Positions 11,801 to 21,906 of a stretch of DNA of 64,000 nucleotides are shown here, piece after piece (the stretch's first letter is position 1; every line of letters starts with the position of its first letter). Under the pieces are notes generated by a model. That model saw only the letters and a program-made list of their open reading frames with translations. It searched no databases and was not told where the DNA came from. A program made the position numbers and the translations under genes. The DNA is from Monomorium pharaonis (taxonomy: Eukaryota > Arthropoda > Insecta > Hymenoptera > Formicidae), in assembly GCF_013373865.1 (NCBI RefSeq), contig NC_050469.1, positions 24,230,046-24,294,045 on the forward strand. Reading direction: 5' to 3'.

Positions 11801-11806
11801 TTTATT
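11801..11806 (-). terminator. candidate poly(A) signal of the bHLH gene
   Basis: The minus strand reads AATAAA about 355 nt past the stop codon of the bHLH gene. It is only one of several possible hexamers in AT-rich DNA. Confidence 0.2.
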
Positions 11807-12159
11807 CCCATTTTAATCTATTGAAACCCCCTCCCCCTTCTAGAAATTATCTTTTATCATATAATTTTGTTCTATTAAAGCTTCTAAAAATATGCAAAAT
11901 ACATTACATTTCTTCGATATACATATAAAAAATACATATAGAGAGATACGAATATTTCCTTGTTGTACAATTAGAGATGCAATCGTAATTATACATATTT
12001 AAGATTAAATCAATAAATACTAGAATAAGGCACTTTGGAATAAATAAGGCGTGAATACATGACATCGCCGTCGTCGTCATGTAACCCAGTTGGTGATAGC
12101 TCTTCATAGATATCGCTCGTTGTAGTTAAGCTCTGATTCGGATTGTCAGATGTTTTTTG

Positions 12160-12357
12160 TTAGTAATAAGAGAGCTGTTGCTCCTGATTATGGCGCGCGG
12201 ACGCGCTCTGATGACCTGAATGATGGAAGTTTTGGATATCATGAGTCGCTTGCTGTCCTCGATACTGATTACAGCTCGAAGACGTCGAGGAGGACACGTT
12301 GCAACTGTTGTTCATAAGCGTTGCTCCGTTGTTACTTTGAATAGCGAATGGCCATGA
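12160..12357 (-). CDS. HLH54F: bHLH transcription factor (TCF21/HLH54F type), exon 2
   Basis: This exon follows the acceptor TTAATTACAG (boundary 12358/12357) and continues exon 1 in phase 0. It encodes 65 residues and ends at TAA (12162-12160). It opens SWPFAIQSN; the WPF matches the conserved LTWPF motif that follows the bHLH in vertebrate TCF21, which confirms the splice. The remainder is Ser-, Asn-, His- and Gln-rich, ending QQLSYY, and carries no other domain I recognise. The exon was too short and too offset to show as a stand-alone frame and was found by reading the minus strand downstream of exon 1. Confidence 0.88.
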   Translation of the reverse strand, partial: SWPFAIQSNNGATLMNNSCNVSSSTSSSCNQYRGQQATHDIQNFHHSGHQSASARHNQEQQLSYY

Positions 12358-13515
12358 CTGTAATTAAAGTAATTCTTATTGCATTACTGGCTCGAATTTA
12401 AATGCCTTAATTACAAATTAAATTGCGACACATGTTTTATAATTTTTCTTCAAATATTATAAAACTTGTTAATTACTGTAAAATATTAATTAAGCATTGA
12501 TGCATAGTAGACATCTATTCATGTATTCTCATACAATTTCATATTTTTTAATTTCGACTCAAATTCAAAAACATCTACATAAAAACTTTTTCATGTTTCT
12601 AAGACACGAAAAGAACATTTTTGCAGAAGTATCTAAAAATATAGCTTAATATAGGTCAGAGAAAATAATTTTGTTATATTATTAAAATAATTACGAAAGA
12701 CAGTTAAGTGTGAGTAATGCGAAAAATTTTAACATTCTTTGACAATCAGTTTGAGCGTCTTACATAATTATTTTAATGATGTAACAAAAAATTATTTTTA
12801 AATCTATATCCAGCTAAATTTTTAGATGTGTTAGCAAAAATCGTTCTTTCCGTGTAAACGTTCTTTGATCTTTGCGAGAGGAGGCTAACGGGAGACCAAC
12901 TATTTCGCGGACGGAAAATGGTATGCTTCTTCAAATAACGAAACTAACTTAGAATTAATGGTGGCAAAGGGTGGGGTTTTGGAGTGATTCGATCCACCTG
13001 GACAGACATAAACAAAGTAGATGACTGCGAAGACGGCGCTCGAAGACTCCGAGTGGATCCACCTGGTCTCTGTGTTATTTTACGGAATTGTTATCAAGTC
13101 GAAAGTCTGATTGTAAGAGCGAAAAATAGTTTGGAAATAATCCACTTGGATCCCCGTTAAAATCAGATCAATTAATAATTCCATATTTGTGGACAGTATT
13201 TTACAATTATATATCAAGGAATGAATATTAATTAAGATTCTTTATGGAAAGATTTTAAAAGATATTTTACATTTTATTTTTAGATTTTTTTCCATTAAAT
13301 CTATCTTTTTTATAGTAATAACTGATTAATGAATAATTAATTAATTAATTATTAAATACTAATTAATAAATATTTTTACCTGAGATTATTATAAAATTTT
13401 ACAATATTACTAGGCATACGATTATTTCTATTAACGTTAATTTAAAGTTAACTAAACTCTAATTGATCCTTGCTTGTACTTTAATTACTTTTAATTTTTA
13501 AAAGGATAGACTCAC
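12358..13515 (-). other. intron of the bHLH gene
   Basis: A phase-0 intron of 1158 bp runs from donor CTG/GTGAGT (13516/13515) to acceptor TTAATTACAG (12358). It carries one inverted-repeat element (12604-12855) and a GC-richer patch near 12870-13080 with CCACCTGG repeated near 12995 and 13070 (E-box-like CACCTG). Confidence 0.8.
12604..12855. mobile_element. MITE family A, copy 1 (in bHLH intron)
   Basis: The element has long terminal inverted repeats of about 100 bp. The left arm starts ACACGAAAAGAACATTTTTG and the reverse complement of the right arm starts ACACGGAAAGAACGATTTTT; both continue through ATCTAAAAAT, TAGCT and ATTAAAATAATTA. There is no transposase frame. Related copies are at 13958-14212 and 37104-37331. 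Confidence 0.7.
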
Positions 13516-13827
13516 CAGGGCCAGCGACAAAGATTTGGTGGTTTCAGGATGTGCTTCACCGTCATCTCGAAGCACTGCTCTCAGATGAGCTATGTATGTT
13601 GCGGCTAAGCGTAATGTGTCCAATTTACTTAATTTGCTGTCAGCGGGAATCCATGGTAAAGTTGTCTTAAGTCTGCAAAAAGCTTTGGACAAAATTCTCA
13701 TTCGTGCGCGTTCTCGGGCATTAGCAGCGTTTCGCGGTGCGCGACTGTCCATGTCGTCCTTCATGTATTTTTCCTCGGAAGGATATTCCTCCAACGACGA
13801 GGTCGAAACACGCCGTTTTCGGGGCAT
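13516..13827 (-). CDS. HLH54F: bHLH transcription factor (TCF21/musculin/HLH54F type), exon 1
   Basis: The family comprises vertebrate TCF21 (capsulin) and musculin and Drosophila HLH54F, which specifies caudal visceral mesoderm; these factors act in the nucleus as dimers with E proteins on CANNTG sites. Starting at the Met at 13827, exon 1 encodes 104 residues and the full protein is 169. Residues 32-44 ([13 protein letters not shown]) are the basic region, with the DNA-contacting Glu at 39. Helix 1 is about 45-59, the loop contains PADSKLSK, and helix 2 runs from LDTLRLA to about residue 86. The block is nearly identical to vertebrate TCF21. A Met at 13848 is also in frame, but an acceptor-like TTGCAACAG ends one base before the ATG at 13827, suggesting an upstream noncoding exon, so I chose 13827. 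Assignment to HLH54F rather than another TCF21-like paralogue rests on there being a single such fly gene. Confidence 0.92.
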
Positions 13828-13957
13828 TCTGTTGCAATCAATATACATAACAGTTATTGTTAATTATTTTTTATTTTTGAAAATTGCAAAACAAATTGTT
13901 GCAATAGGTTTTTTTAGAATTATTTAATCAAAAAGAGAAAGCTAATTCTATTATATT

Positions 13958-14212
13958 ACACGGGAAGAACAATTTTGCCAAAGTATCTAAAAATTTAACG
14001 CGATACAGGTCTGAAAATAATTTTCCTAGATTATTAAAAGTGTAGAACACTCAAACTATGATTGCTAAAGTATCAAAATTTTTTTGCAGCTTGTTATACT
14101 CAACATTCTTTATAATTATTTTAATGATCTAACAAAATTATTCTCAGATTATTCTCAAAGCTGTATCCAGCTAAATTTGTAGATACTTCAGTAGGACGAG
14201 TCTTTCTGTGTA
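13958..14212. mobile_element. MITE family A, copy 2 (upstream of bHLH gene)
   Basis: The left arm starts ACACGGGAAGAACAATTTTG and the reverse complement of the right arm starts ACACAGAAAGACTCG; both continue through GTATCTA, AAATTTA and ATTAAAATAATTA-like blocks. The core reads as the reverse complement of copies 1 and 3, so this copy is inverted relative to them. Confidence 0.65.
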
Positions 14213-15350
14213 TGTGTAAAAACTATTATTTCTCTAAAAAAAATGGAATTTATATATATTTTTTACTTGATTAAAAAAAATAATTATTGAATAGAGATGA
14301 AGTTTTTATTCTTTCTCTTTTATATATTGGAGATTTCAATCAAACTATCATAGCAAGTCTATTTTACAATGCATAATTGTTTGTTTTTTACTAAATATAA
14401 AAAACAATTAAAAATAAAAGTAATTATTTTATAAAAAAACATTAATAACAATAAATAAAGAGTTCTAGATTTAAAACTTAAAGTTTAATTATTTACATAA
14501 GCGAAAATAATACACGTATTAAACACGAAAAGTCTTCTTTTTGCGCTTTTATTTTTACAGAAGTTGAATAAATTTTTATTTAATTTATTTAAAAAAAGAT
14601 CCAAAAATTTTATTTTTTTTACGTGAACTTTTAACGCATATTTTTTGCAATATTTTGCATGTTTTATGTCATAGAATTTGAATATATTTGAAAAATTCCG
14701 TAAATTGTAATCTGACATTTTGTGTTTAACGTTATACGAAATTTTAAAAAGTGATTATTTAAATACATTACTAAATAAAAATTAACTGTAGACAAAATGC
14801 AAATTATTTTTATAAATTTTGAATAATAATAATAATGCTTTATTTGCCTTTCCCTTGCGGGGTACAGGTATAAATTTTGAATAAACTATTGAAATCTGCA
14901 CTTTGCACACATAACATTTTTAAAAACACAAGATTTTTATTTTTTTTTATTATTTTTTTTTTTTTCTTAACACACGTCCACAAGAAGGATTTATATTAAC
15001 AAAAATTTCAAGTATAATAAAATACAAGTGACAAAGTCTGAAACAACGAGCTGCTACAAATCGCTGTTTAATTTTGTAACTCGTGATTAAATTTAATTGC
15101 ATCAAAACAGCCCCGAAGATTAAAATACAAAACTACACGATATTACTTGATGTGAGAAGAATAATATAAAAATTATCTGTTTTTTTTTCAATGGGTACAC
15201 TTAAATCGTAGATCATCATCATTGTCACTTGCATCCAAACAGCACAATTAATGATGTAACTTATTGCTCGGTACCTGTCAATTATTCGCAATCACGCAAA
15301 TGTCAATTAACAGGGAAAGACAATAGAACACAACAGATCACGACTACGGT
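14213..15350. other. AT-rich intergenic DNA upstream of the bHLH gene
   Basis: Long A/T runs and poly-Lys/Asn chance frames; nothing recognisable. Confidence 0.5.
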
Positions 15351-15359
15351 GTGCAACTA

Positions 15360-15670
15360 ATTGTTAGTCAATGTTCTCGGAGCAGAAATTGAAGGATGAA
15401 CCGGGAGGAGCAACAAACTGTGGAGTGGAGAAAGAGAAACAAACGGAAGATATGTTCGTTGGAGGGACCTAGAGATTTGGGACGTCCCGAAAACCAGGCG
15501 GAGCTTTCAAACATTAGTCGCTAGTCTCATTCGCTTCATCTTGCTTTCCGAGATGCTGGTCGATCCAATCCGCGGAAACGCCGCGCAGCATTCGTACCCA
15601 CCTGGTACATCCTTCCTCCCTCCTCTCCCCTCTCCTCCCCCTTCTCTCGGTGAAAATGCAAAGAGGAAGA
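15360..15670. promoter_or_regulatory. GC-richer island, possible bHLH promoter or unassigned exon
   Basis: This isolated GC-richer block lies 1.5 kb upstream of the minus-strand bHLH gene. It contains a CCTCC-rich pyrimidine tract (15615-15647). The bHLH coding exon is preceded by an acceptor-like sequence, so its transcription start could be here. Open frames run through the block on both strands, including a minus-strand frame ending WIDQHLGKQDEANETSD then stop near 15521, which looks protein-like but matches nothing I know. Confidence 0.25.
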
Positions 15671-15679
15671 AACTAAAAT

Positions 15680-17600
15680 TTGTATTAATATCCTACATTA
15701 GGCTCTAAATGTGATTTTGAAACTTTGAGAGATTGTCCACTTTACATAGGTGACAACCCTTTTCTTGTTTGATTGGATTCTGTAACTTTAATGTTAATAC
15801 AATAATGAAAAATTATATAAATGTATATTGTCCGTGACTCTCTTTAAATATTAGCTTTCAAATAGAATCGTATATTCTTATCCATTCTATAATATATTGT
15901 GATTTATAGATATTAAAGATGTCTTTGAACATATATATCTTTAAAAAGTACATGTAGTAAGGAATATTATAGATAGAATAATCAGATTTTACCAGATACG
16001 AAAGAATTTAGTTTCTTATCGCCACATTGCATTTCAAATGTTTATTCACTAAATACAACAAAGAGAATGCTCTTTCCACATAACTATATAACATGATACT
16101 CTGTATTTGATTTGCTTCACTTGAATCCTTCATTATCTCGAGAGTATAACTATATTTAATGCTAAATTAGAGATACGTATAATTATTACAACTGTCTTCA
16201 CACTGGACTCATATAGTTACGTAATTTATTGAACGTATTGGATTATATTAGCACGCAGAATTTTTCGTATACGAATAACTACAATGGAATTTCATTCGTG
16301 CGTCGGTTTCTAATATTAAACTAATATCTAACAATGACTCCGAATTATGCCCTGTAATTATATTTCTCTGGCACATCCTCATGTATTCAAACTTTTGCTT
16401 GGAGAGGAAGGGTCGCCTGATCCATAATCCGTCGCAAATCCACGTCAACTGGTAGTCATCCGTTTCGTCGAAATTAGGATTCGAAATGGATCCTGTAATA
16501 CGAGGTTTGCGGTGGCCCCTGCTAATCCTACTTAGGATACTGAAGAAGGCGCTAAGTTATTGCTCGACAAATTCATGAAAGATGTTAGGCAATTCGACAC
16601 CCTCCGACCTTTTTCTCGTCAACGTGTCTCGCGGAACCATTTAAAAAAGATTTGTAACAAATCGTGAATAAGAACAGTATACTTAACACCTAGTTCTAGA
16701 AACAAAAAAATATCGTAGACAGATTTAGTACCTTGTATTAATATTATATTAATTCTTTGAGATTTAGGACAGAATTCATAGTTGTAAATATTTGTCAATT
16801 TTTAATTGAGAACATAATTAATCACAGATTTATATTTCTAGATCATTATTTACATTTGAATTAATATTCCACAGATTTCTAATATTTTTCTGTTTTACAA
16901 ATTTATGTACAAATCTGTCATTATTTACGATTCATAATCTGTACATATTCTCTATGATTTTTTAAGATTTCCTAGATTAATCTACAATCATTAGTTCAAA
17001 TGATTGTTTGATTGTAGATAATTAAATTCATTAAGTAAGACCTTAATCATAATTAATGAGAGATATTTCATCGAAAACTTTACCATTTCATTTAATCTCA
17101 AATAATATTTCTCAAATATTATTAAAAATTAACAGTTATCTGATAATTATTAACAGTAATAATTTACATTTACCACACAAACAAGATTTAGTTAAAAGCG
17201 ATACGAAAGCAAAGTAAGTACATTAAACCATACTGTGGGTGAGATATTGTATGTGTGTGTGTGTGTGTGTATTAAAATTATTACACGTAAATTAATTTAA
17301 AAAAAACAGCAATTATTATAGTTTATGTATGTGTAAAAAAAACAGGTTATATATTATAGAGAGAGATTATAGGGTTTAAAAAAGTATGAAAATAATTACA
17401 ATAAGTAATGTGTTAACTTCAACAAAATGCTTACTTATATATTCAACCGTGCAAATCGATGTCATTATGTTTGCTAGACGATTCTTCCATTCGATCAGAA
17501 AACATCTAAAGATATTAAACAAAAAAAATCAACAAGAAATTTGAATAAAAAATCATCGATATAAATTTCAATTCTATTTGCGATTGGAAGAAACTTCAGT
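15680..17600. other. AT-rich intergenic DNA
   Basis: No gene or RNA was recognised. There is a short TG microsatellite near 17250-17270 and a GC-richer patch at about 16370-16640 with no supported coding frame. Confidence 0.45.
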
Positions 17601-17661
17601 CAGTGAGTCGCAGTACGACGTAATGCGGCGCTGACTTCACGCCGTATTTCTCCGCTTTAAG

Positions 17662-17749
17662 ATGGCGCTGCTGGTTGTGCCAATAATGGTGTGCCTGGCG
17701 CACTTGCGCGAGTGCAGCGAGTGTCGAGCGGAGTCGAACATGTCGCAAG
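17662..17749 (+). CDS. candidate small-ORF exon 1 upstream of CFDP1
   Basis: An ATG in strong context (AAGATGGCG) begins MALLVVPIMVCLAHL, a short hydrophobic segment resembling a signal peptide or membrane anchor, then a Cys/Glu/Arg stretch (RECSECRAES). The exon ends after one base of a codon at CGCAAG/GTATAC; reading on without splicing stops after two codons. The start overlaps a YY1-like AAGATGGCG word, so the ATG could instead mark a transcription start. I do not recognise the protein. Paired with 17852-17993 it gives one continuous frame. Confidence 0.35.
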
Positions 17750-17851
17750 GTATACCGTAGCGTATCTCTTTTTTTCTTCGGTTGTTCCTCACGGATTTTT
17801 CGGCCAGCCGGTGCCTCCACGCCCGTGCGTAAACGCGCAGGATCGATTTAG

Positions 17852-17993
17852 GCCCGCGTCGACGACGATTCATGAAAGCGGCGACGAAAACGCCGGATCC
17901 ACTACTGCATCTCGATGTAACGACATTTCCGGAAGGCGAACCAACGTCCGCTCGTGAAATTTTTGGCATCGACAACACGCTGTTCGAAAGAAC
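17852..17993 (+). CDS. candidate small-ORF exon 2 upstream of CFDP1
   Basis: With acceptor GATCGATTTAG (boundary 17851/17852) this exon continues exon 1 in phase: GPRRRRFMKAATKTP, then DPLLHLDVTTFPEGEP, TSAREIFGIDNTLFERT. It ends at a strong donor AAC/GTGAGT (17993/17994). The composition looks like ordinary protein and the in-frame Met at 17872 is an alternative start. If spliced to the CTAG acceptor at 18638, the frame adds Tyr-Leu-Leu-Tyr and stops at TAA 18651-18653, giving 81 residues that finish 12 nt before the CFDP1 ATG. No family was recognised. Alternatives are 5' UTR of CFDP1 or a separate gene. Confidence 0.4.
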
Positions 17994-18637
17994 GTGAGTC
18001 ATGAAATTGTAATAGATATCGCGTTTAGTTTCGCCAAGAATCGACCTGTTCTTTTTAAGAGAGGTTAAGTTTCATGACGTTAACAGTGTAGGAATAAGCG
18101 CGGTAATTACATAAAATTTTTAATTTACAAGACTTTCTAACTTGCTCGTTTTGTCTTCAGTAGTTTCGTTTGAATATTAGACAAAGAAACATCAATGTTA
18201 CAATTAATGTTTTTATTTATGAAATGTAGTTTTATAATGACTAAGACAATGTAAAGTAACTTAAATTTTAATTGTTAATTTAACATTATTAATTACCACT
18301 TTTATAGCATCTAGTATATTCTATGATAATTTTAGGAAATTATTATATTATTATAGTAATAATTTTACGAATTAAAAATGGATAAAATAAATTGAAAAAA
18401 TTTAGTATTTATTTTGTGAATTTTTGCTATTTTATACTTAATGTAAAATATTAATGTAACAGTATTTCATAAAATACATTATTATTATTTGTAAAAAGAA
18501 ATACAAATCATTATGTTTGTAAATTTAATAAAAAATAATTTTAAAAATTGTTTTATATAATAGTGTATAGACAATGAATTATAATATATAACATATATAT
18601 TTTTAGATAAATACATACTCTTATCATTTATTTCTAG

Positions 18638-18665
18638 GTATCTTTTATATTAATCTATATTAAAC
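18638..18665 (+). other. CFDP1 5' UTR segment after splice acceptor
   Basis: TTATTTCTAG ends at 18637, 28 nt before the CFDP1 start codon, in otherwise intron-like AT-rich DNA. It is a good acceptor for the GTGAGT donor at 17994, so the CFDP1 leader probably begins in the GC-rich block at 17.6-18.0 kb. Confidence 0.5.
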
Positions 18666-19014
18666 ATGTCAGAAGAACATCAGTTACCTTCTGACTCAGA
18701 TGAAGATGACGAAGATTATGTTCCTGATGGTGCCGACAGTGATCCAGTGTCTGAAGTAGAATCTGAAGGTGATATTGAAAGTCCAGAGGATGAAAATGAT
18801 GAAAACAAGAGAGAAACTGAACAGAAAAAAGGTGCAAAGAGATCTAAGGGTCGAAAGAGTAAAAAGACAAAGCGCAGGAGAACTTTAGAAAAGTCGAAAA
18901 TATCTGAAGAAGAAAGTAAAGAAGATGAAGAATGTAAAGAAAAAAAAGAACTCACTGAAGAAGAAGAGAAAAAGAGAGCAGATTCTCTTTGGGCTGACTT
19001 TATGAAGGATACCG
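18666..19014 (+). CDS. CFDP1: Craniofacial development protein 1 / BCNT (Yeti, Swc5), exon 1
   Basis: CFDP1 is the metazoan counterpart of yeast Swc5, a subunit of the SRCAP/SWR1 complex that exchanges H2A for H2A.Z in nucleosomes; the fly gene is Yeti. Exon 1 encodes 116 residues plus one base. Residues 9-22 are acidic and contain DEDYVP (residues 15-20), the family's N-terminal histone-contact motif. A long acidic/Lys-rich segment follows, with basic runs (KGRKSKKTKRRR) that suit nuclear import. The exon ends in the LWADFMKDTG block, matching the family's LWxxFL motif. The donor is ACCG/GTAAAG (19014/19015). The full protein is 288 residues, close to the 299 of human CFDP1. Confidence 0.93.
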
Positions 19015-19351
19015 GTAAAGTGTACAAAATACTGGTAGTACTAAGCTAGAATTATCTTGTATTTTATAATTATGTAATATGTAACACATGAAAATTTATT
19101 ATTATATTAAATAGTATAAAATAATACTTAAGGATTTATTTATCTTAAAGAAAAAAATTTAATGATATAGATTATATCTGTAATATTTATACTTTAAAAG
19201 TTTTTTGCAAAATTCAATTAAGGATATTTTCAGATTTAATGTCATTTGAATTAGAAAAACGATCAATATAAATGTAATAATTTCATTTAAATCAGACTGA
19301 TGTAATATCTAGAAAGATTCGAATGTCTCATGCACTTTATTTTTTTTATAG
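19015..19351 (+). other. intron of CFDP1
   Basis: A 337-bp AT-rich phase-1 intron from GTAAAG to a T-rich acceptor TTTTTTTATAG. Splicing restores the Ala codon split across the junction. Confidence 0.88.
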
Positions 19352-19869
19352 CTGTTGTATCGAAATCAAAGCCACAGAATACAATAAATAGATCAAACGA
19401 GAGATCGCCACCAGTAGTTCAAAAACCAAAAGTCCAAGAAAAGGTTAAGATAACTAAGGTTTTTGAATTTGCTGGTGAAGAAGTGAAGGTCGAGAAGGAA
19501 GTATCGATTGATTCCGCGGAGGCCAGACTATCTGTTTCCACAGCCGAAAATTCCACCGCGAAGCCATTGGAGTCGGTATCTCCCGCGGTAAAAGAACGCG
19601 GGCGAGGCGGCATTCGACGCGTCGGATTAGGCGGTATTTCTTCAGTTCTCGGACAAATCGGAAAAAAGGCCAAAATTAGTACATTAGAAAAATCCAAGTT
19701 AGACTGGGACAACTTCAAAAAACAGGAAAACATTGAGGAAGAGCTTAATACTCACAACAAAGGCAAGGATGGATATTTAGAAAGGCAAGATTTTTTGCAG
19801 AGAGCGGACCTACGGCAGTTTGAAATCGAGAAACAGTTACGGAATTCTAGCAGACGTAGCACGCGATGA
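19352..19869 (+). CDS. CFDP1: CFDP1 / BCNT, exon 2 with BCNT-C domain
   Basis: This exon continues exon 1 after the split Ala codon and ends at TGA (19867-19869). The first part is a Lys/Glu/Val/Ser-rich linker. A Gly/Arg block (ERGRGGIRRVGLGGISSVLG) precedes the BCNT-C domain, which starts near residue 226 with STLEKSKLDWDNFK, followed by EEELNTHNKGKDGYLER and RADLRQFEIEKQLR. This domain is the family signature and in the yeast protein is needed for SWR1 activity. The C-terminus is basic (SSRRSTR). Minus-strand frames through both exons are shadows. Confidence 0.95.
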
Positions 19870-20990
19870 ATTCGCATTTCCTCAATGTTTAAATGCGTCT
19901 CTTCCTTCGGGATTGGACGACGAGATAATAATATCATGGTAGAAGATATTTACTCGCCGACTTGCCAAACTCGAACGCTTGCACACTTTTAGCCTAATTC
20001 GTTCGAGTTTTGCGCTATACTTTGAGTAATACGCAAAAAAAGCGTTGCCTCGCGTTCAACTTGACAGCATTACTACTGTTAGCGATCGGTGGTTTCTTTG
20101 AAGAGAGAGACCGATCATTCCAGTTTTGAGACTCATTTTCTCATGCGTACGTAATGTAATAGCTTAATTTACTCTCAGCGAGCCTTCGTCTCGGCCTGAT
20201 GACCACACGGAACTTCGCATCGAAGCAGATTGTTCGAAGCTTTTGACGCTTCTTAAAAAAATTGTGCCCATGTAGAACATGTCCACAAAATATTTTTTTA
20301 TTTCATTTCAATGGAAACGCGCGATATGTTTACATGTGTAGTATGACTATGAGTATACGCGACATTCTGATAATAATGATTAGTCGAACGTTACGAGTGA
20401 ATACGAAGGAATATGTGTTTTAGGTAATATAACAAAATGATAACATAATGATGACATTGATTGACCTCATTCATGACCACTGCCTCTGGCAATGTATGTG
20501 GAATATTTATAAATGGACCTCGTAATAGATGACATAGATTATGTTGAGGCAGTTGCGGCGAATTTTATATATCATCTTCGTCTGAAATTGTTACATAGAA
20601 AGGTATAGATAGTATGACGTATTAAACACAGACATTGTTACTTTCATGTATGTTAGACAGCAATATTGACCCAACACATACATAAATGTACTCAGTATCC
20701 AATTGATAATCTTCGATTCAGCTCAGGTTACAATTCCCTCGATATACCGAATTTGAGATACATTTTAGTGTAATTCACACAATGACTGCTTTACATTTGT
20801 GAATTCTTTAATAATATTACTGAATAAATTGTCAAAAAAGAGATGATATTTACTCTTTTCAAAATATCAAGACTTGCAACCGGTTCAACAGTTATAGAGT
20901 TTGAAAATAATATGAAAGAAATTGTTATATATATAATTTTTTTTCTCTCTGTAATTGCTTTATTTTATACACATATATAACAATAAAATG
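19870..20990 (+). other. CFDP1 3' UTR and intergenic DNA
   Basis: GC content falls gradually after the stop codon. AATAAA hexamers occur at 20823-20828 and 20982-20987 on the plus strand. Minus-strand hexamers in the same area would fit a convergent gene from the right. No coding frame is supported. Confidence 0.4.
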
Positions 20991-21289
20991 AGAAACAACA
21001 AGCTGGATGGATGGTAAAATTGGTTTTAATTTTTTTGAATTAAAATGTTTTACTTCTATTTTTAAAAAAACCTATCCTTACATTCTTGTAATGAATAACA
21101 TGTGAATAATATTCTTATTATTCATATTTTTAATAATATTCAGTATTAAAAATAGACTCGTTATAAAATTTTCGTGTTGGACGAATTCGGATTTTATACG
21201 TTTCATAGGAAACAAAATATAGATACACATATCTTAAAATATTCTAAACTGTTTAGAGAATATCAATCCATCCAATTATTTAATTAATG

Positions 21290-21619
21290 TTATTTTGTCA
21301 CCAAACTAATTACATAAACACTAAATCTGTCGATTCCTCTGCGAACAGTATTTAATCCTCTGGTAATCATGCTCCGTTCTTCACTGCAAATTTTGATAAT
21401 AAAAAAATTGAAGTCGTTAACGAAACGTAATCTCTTAGTAAGAAATACGAACTTATATAAGAAATGTGCTAACTTTGGTTTTGCTAGCGATAATTTGTGC
21501 GAACGTTTGAATGCGAGTTTTCTCTCGCTGTTCGATGGGCCTGCTGTATTTTTACCCACTTGTGTATCATTCTTCAATGTACTTCTGCGTGTCACTCGTT
21601 TCGTCCCTTCTTGTCCGTC
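21290..21619 (-). CDS. candidate terminal exon, unrecognised basic protein
   Basis: After a good acceptor on the minus strand (GACTTTTTACAG, boundary 21620/21619) a frame of 109 codons runs to TAA (21292-21290). It begins DGQEGTKRVTRRSTLKND and continues through NSERKLAFKRSHKLSLAKPK, ordinary basic, Ser/Thr-rich nuclear-type sequence. The second half becomes Phe/Ile-rich through AT-rich DNA, and a second acceptor-like AAATTTGCAG lies within it near 21385, so part may be intronic. It is convergent with CFDP1. I recognise no domain. Confidence 0.35.
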   Translation of the reverse strand, partial: DGQEGTKRVTRRSTLKNDTQVGKNTAGPSNSERKLAFKRSHKLSLAKPKLAHFLYKFVFLTKRLRFVNDFNFFIIKICSEERSMITRGLNTVRRGIDRFSVYVISLVTK

Positions 21620-21906
21620 CTGTAAAAAGTCAATGATTCGCACCACTGTAACACTTTATCTCGATATTTTTGTGTATTTAATTATATCCCCTTTTTTATT
21701 ACTTTATCATCAAGCTCCTCGCTTAATACATTCTTTAACAAAATAAAATGTACTTTTTCAATTTTAATTTTTATTTAAAAAAAGAATTATCTCGTATTTA
21801 TTCGAAAAAAAAGAATAATTTCCAAAAATGTAAAAGTGTTGCTCCGTGATAAACAATTAAGAACCCTTATTTAGAATTTAACGCGTTTTTGTGTTATTAT
21901 TATAGA

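Larger units (their letters stand above)
9300..12100. other. AT-rich intergenic DNA
   Basis: No gene is recognisable. The stretch includes a palindromic element (9812-10001), a GA microsatellite (10712-10780) with a small GC-richer patch after it (10790-11000), and otherwise AT-rich sequence. The 11801-11806 TTTATT on the plus strand reads AATAAA on the minus strand and could serve the bHLH gene to its right. Confidence 0.45.

Noticed and set aside
13592..13927. 111-codon plus-strand frame over the bHLH exon
   Set aside because: Antisense shadow of the bHLH domain exon, running into AT-rich DNA.
16248..16448. 66-codon minus-strand frame with some aromatic/basic character
   Set aside because: No motif, no splice signals, and length within chance.
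17637..18002. 121-codon minus-strand frame
   Set aside because: It lies opposite the candidate small-ORF exons and spans their introns and splice sites; composition is that of an antisense shadow.
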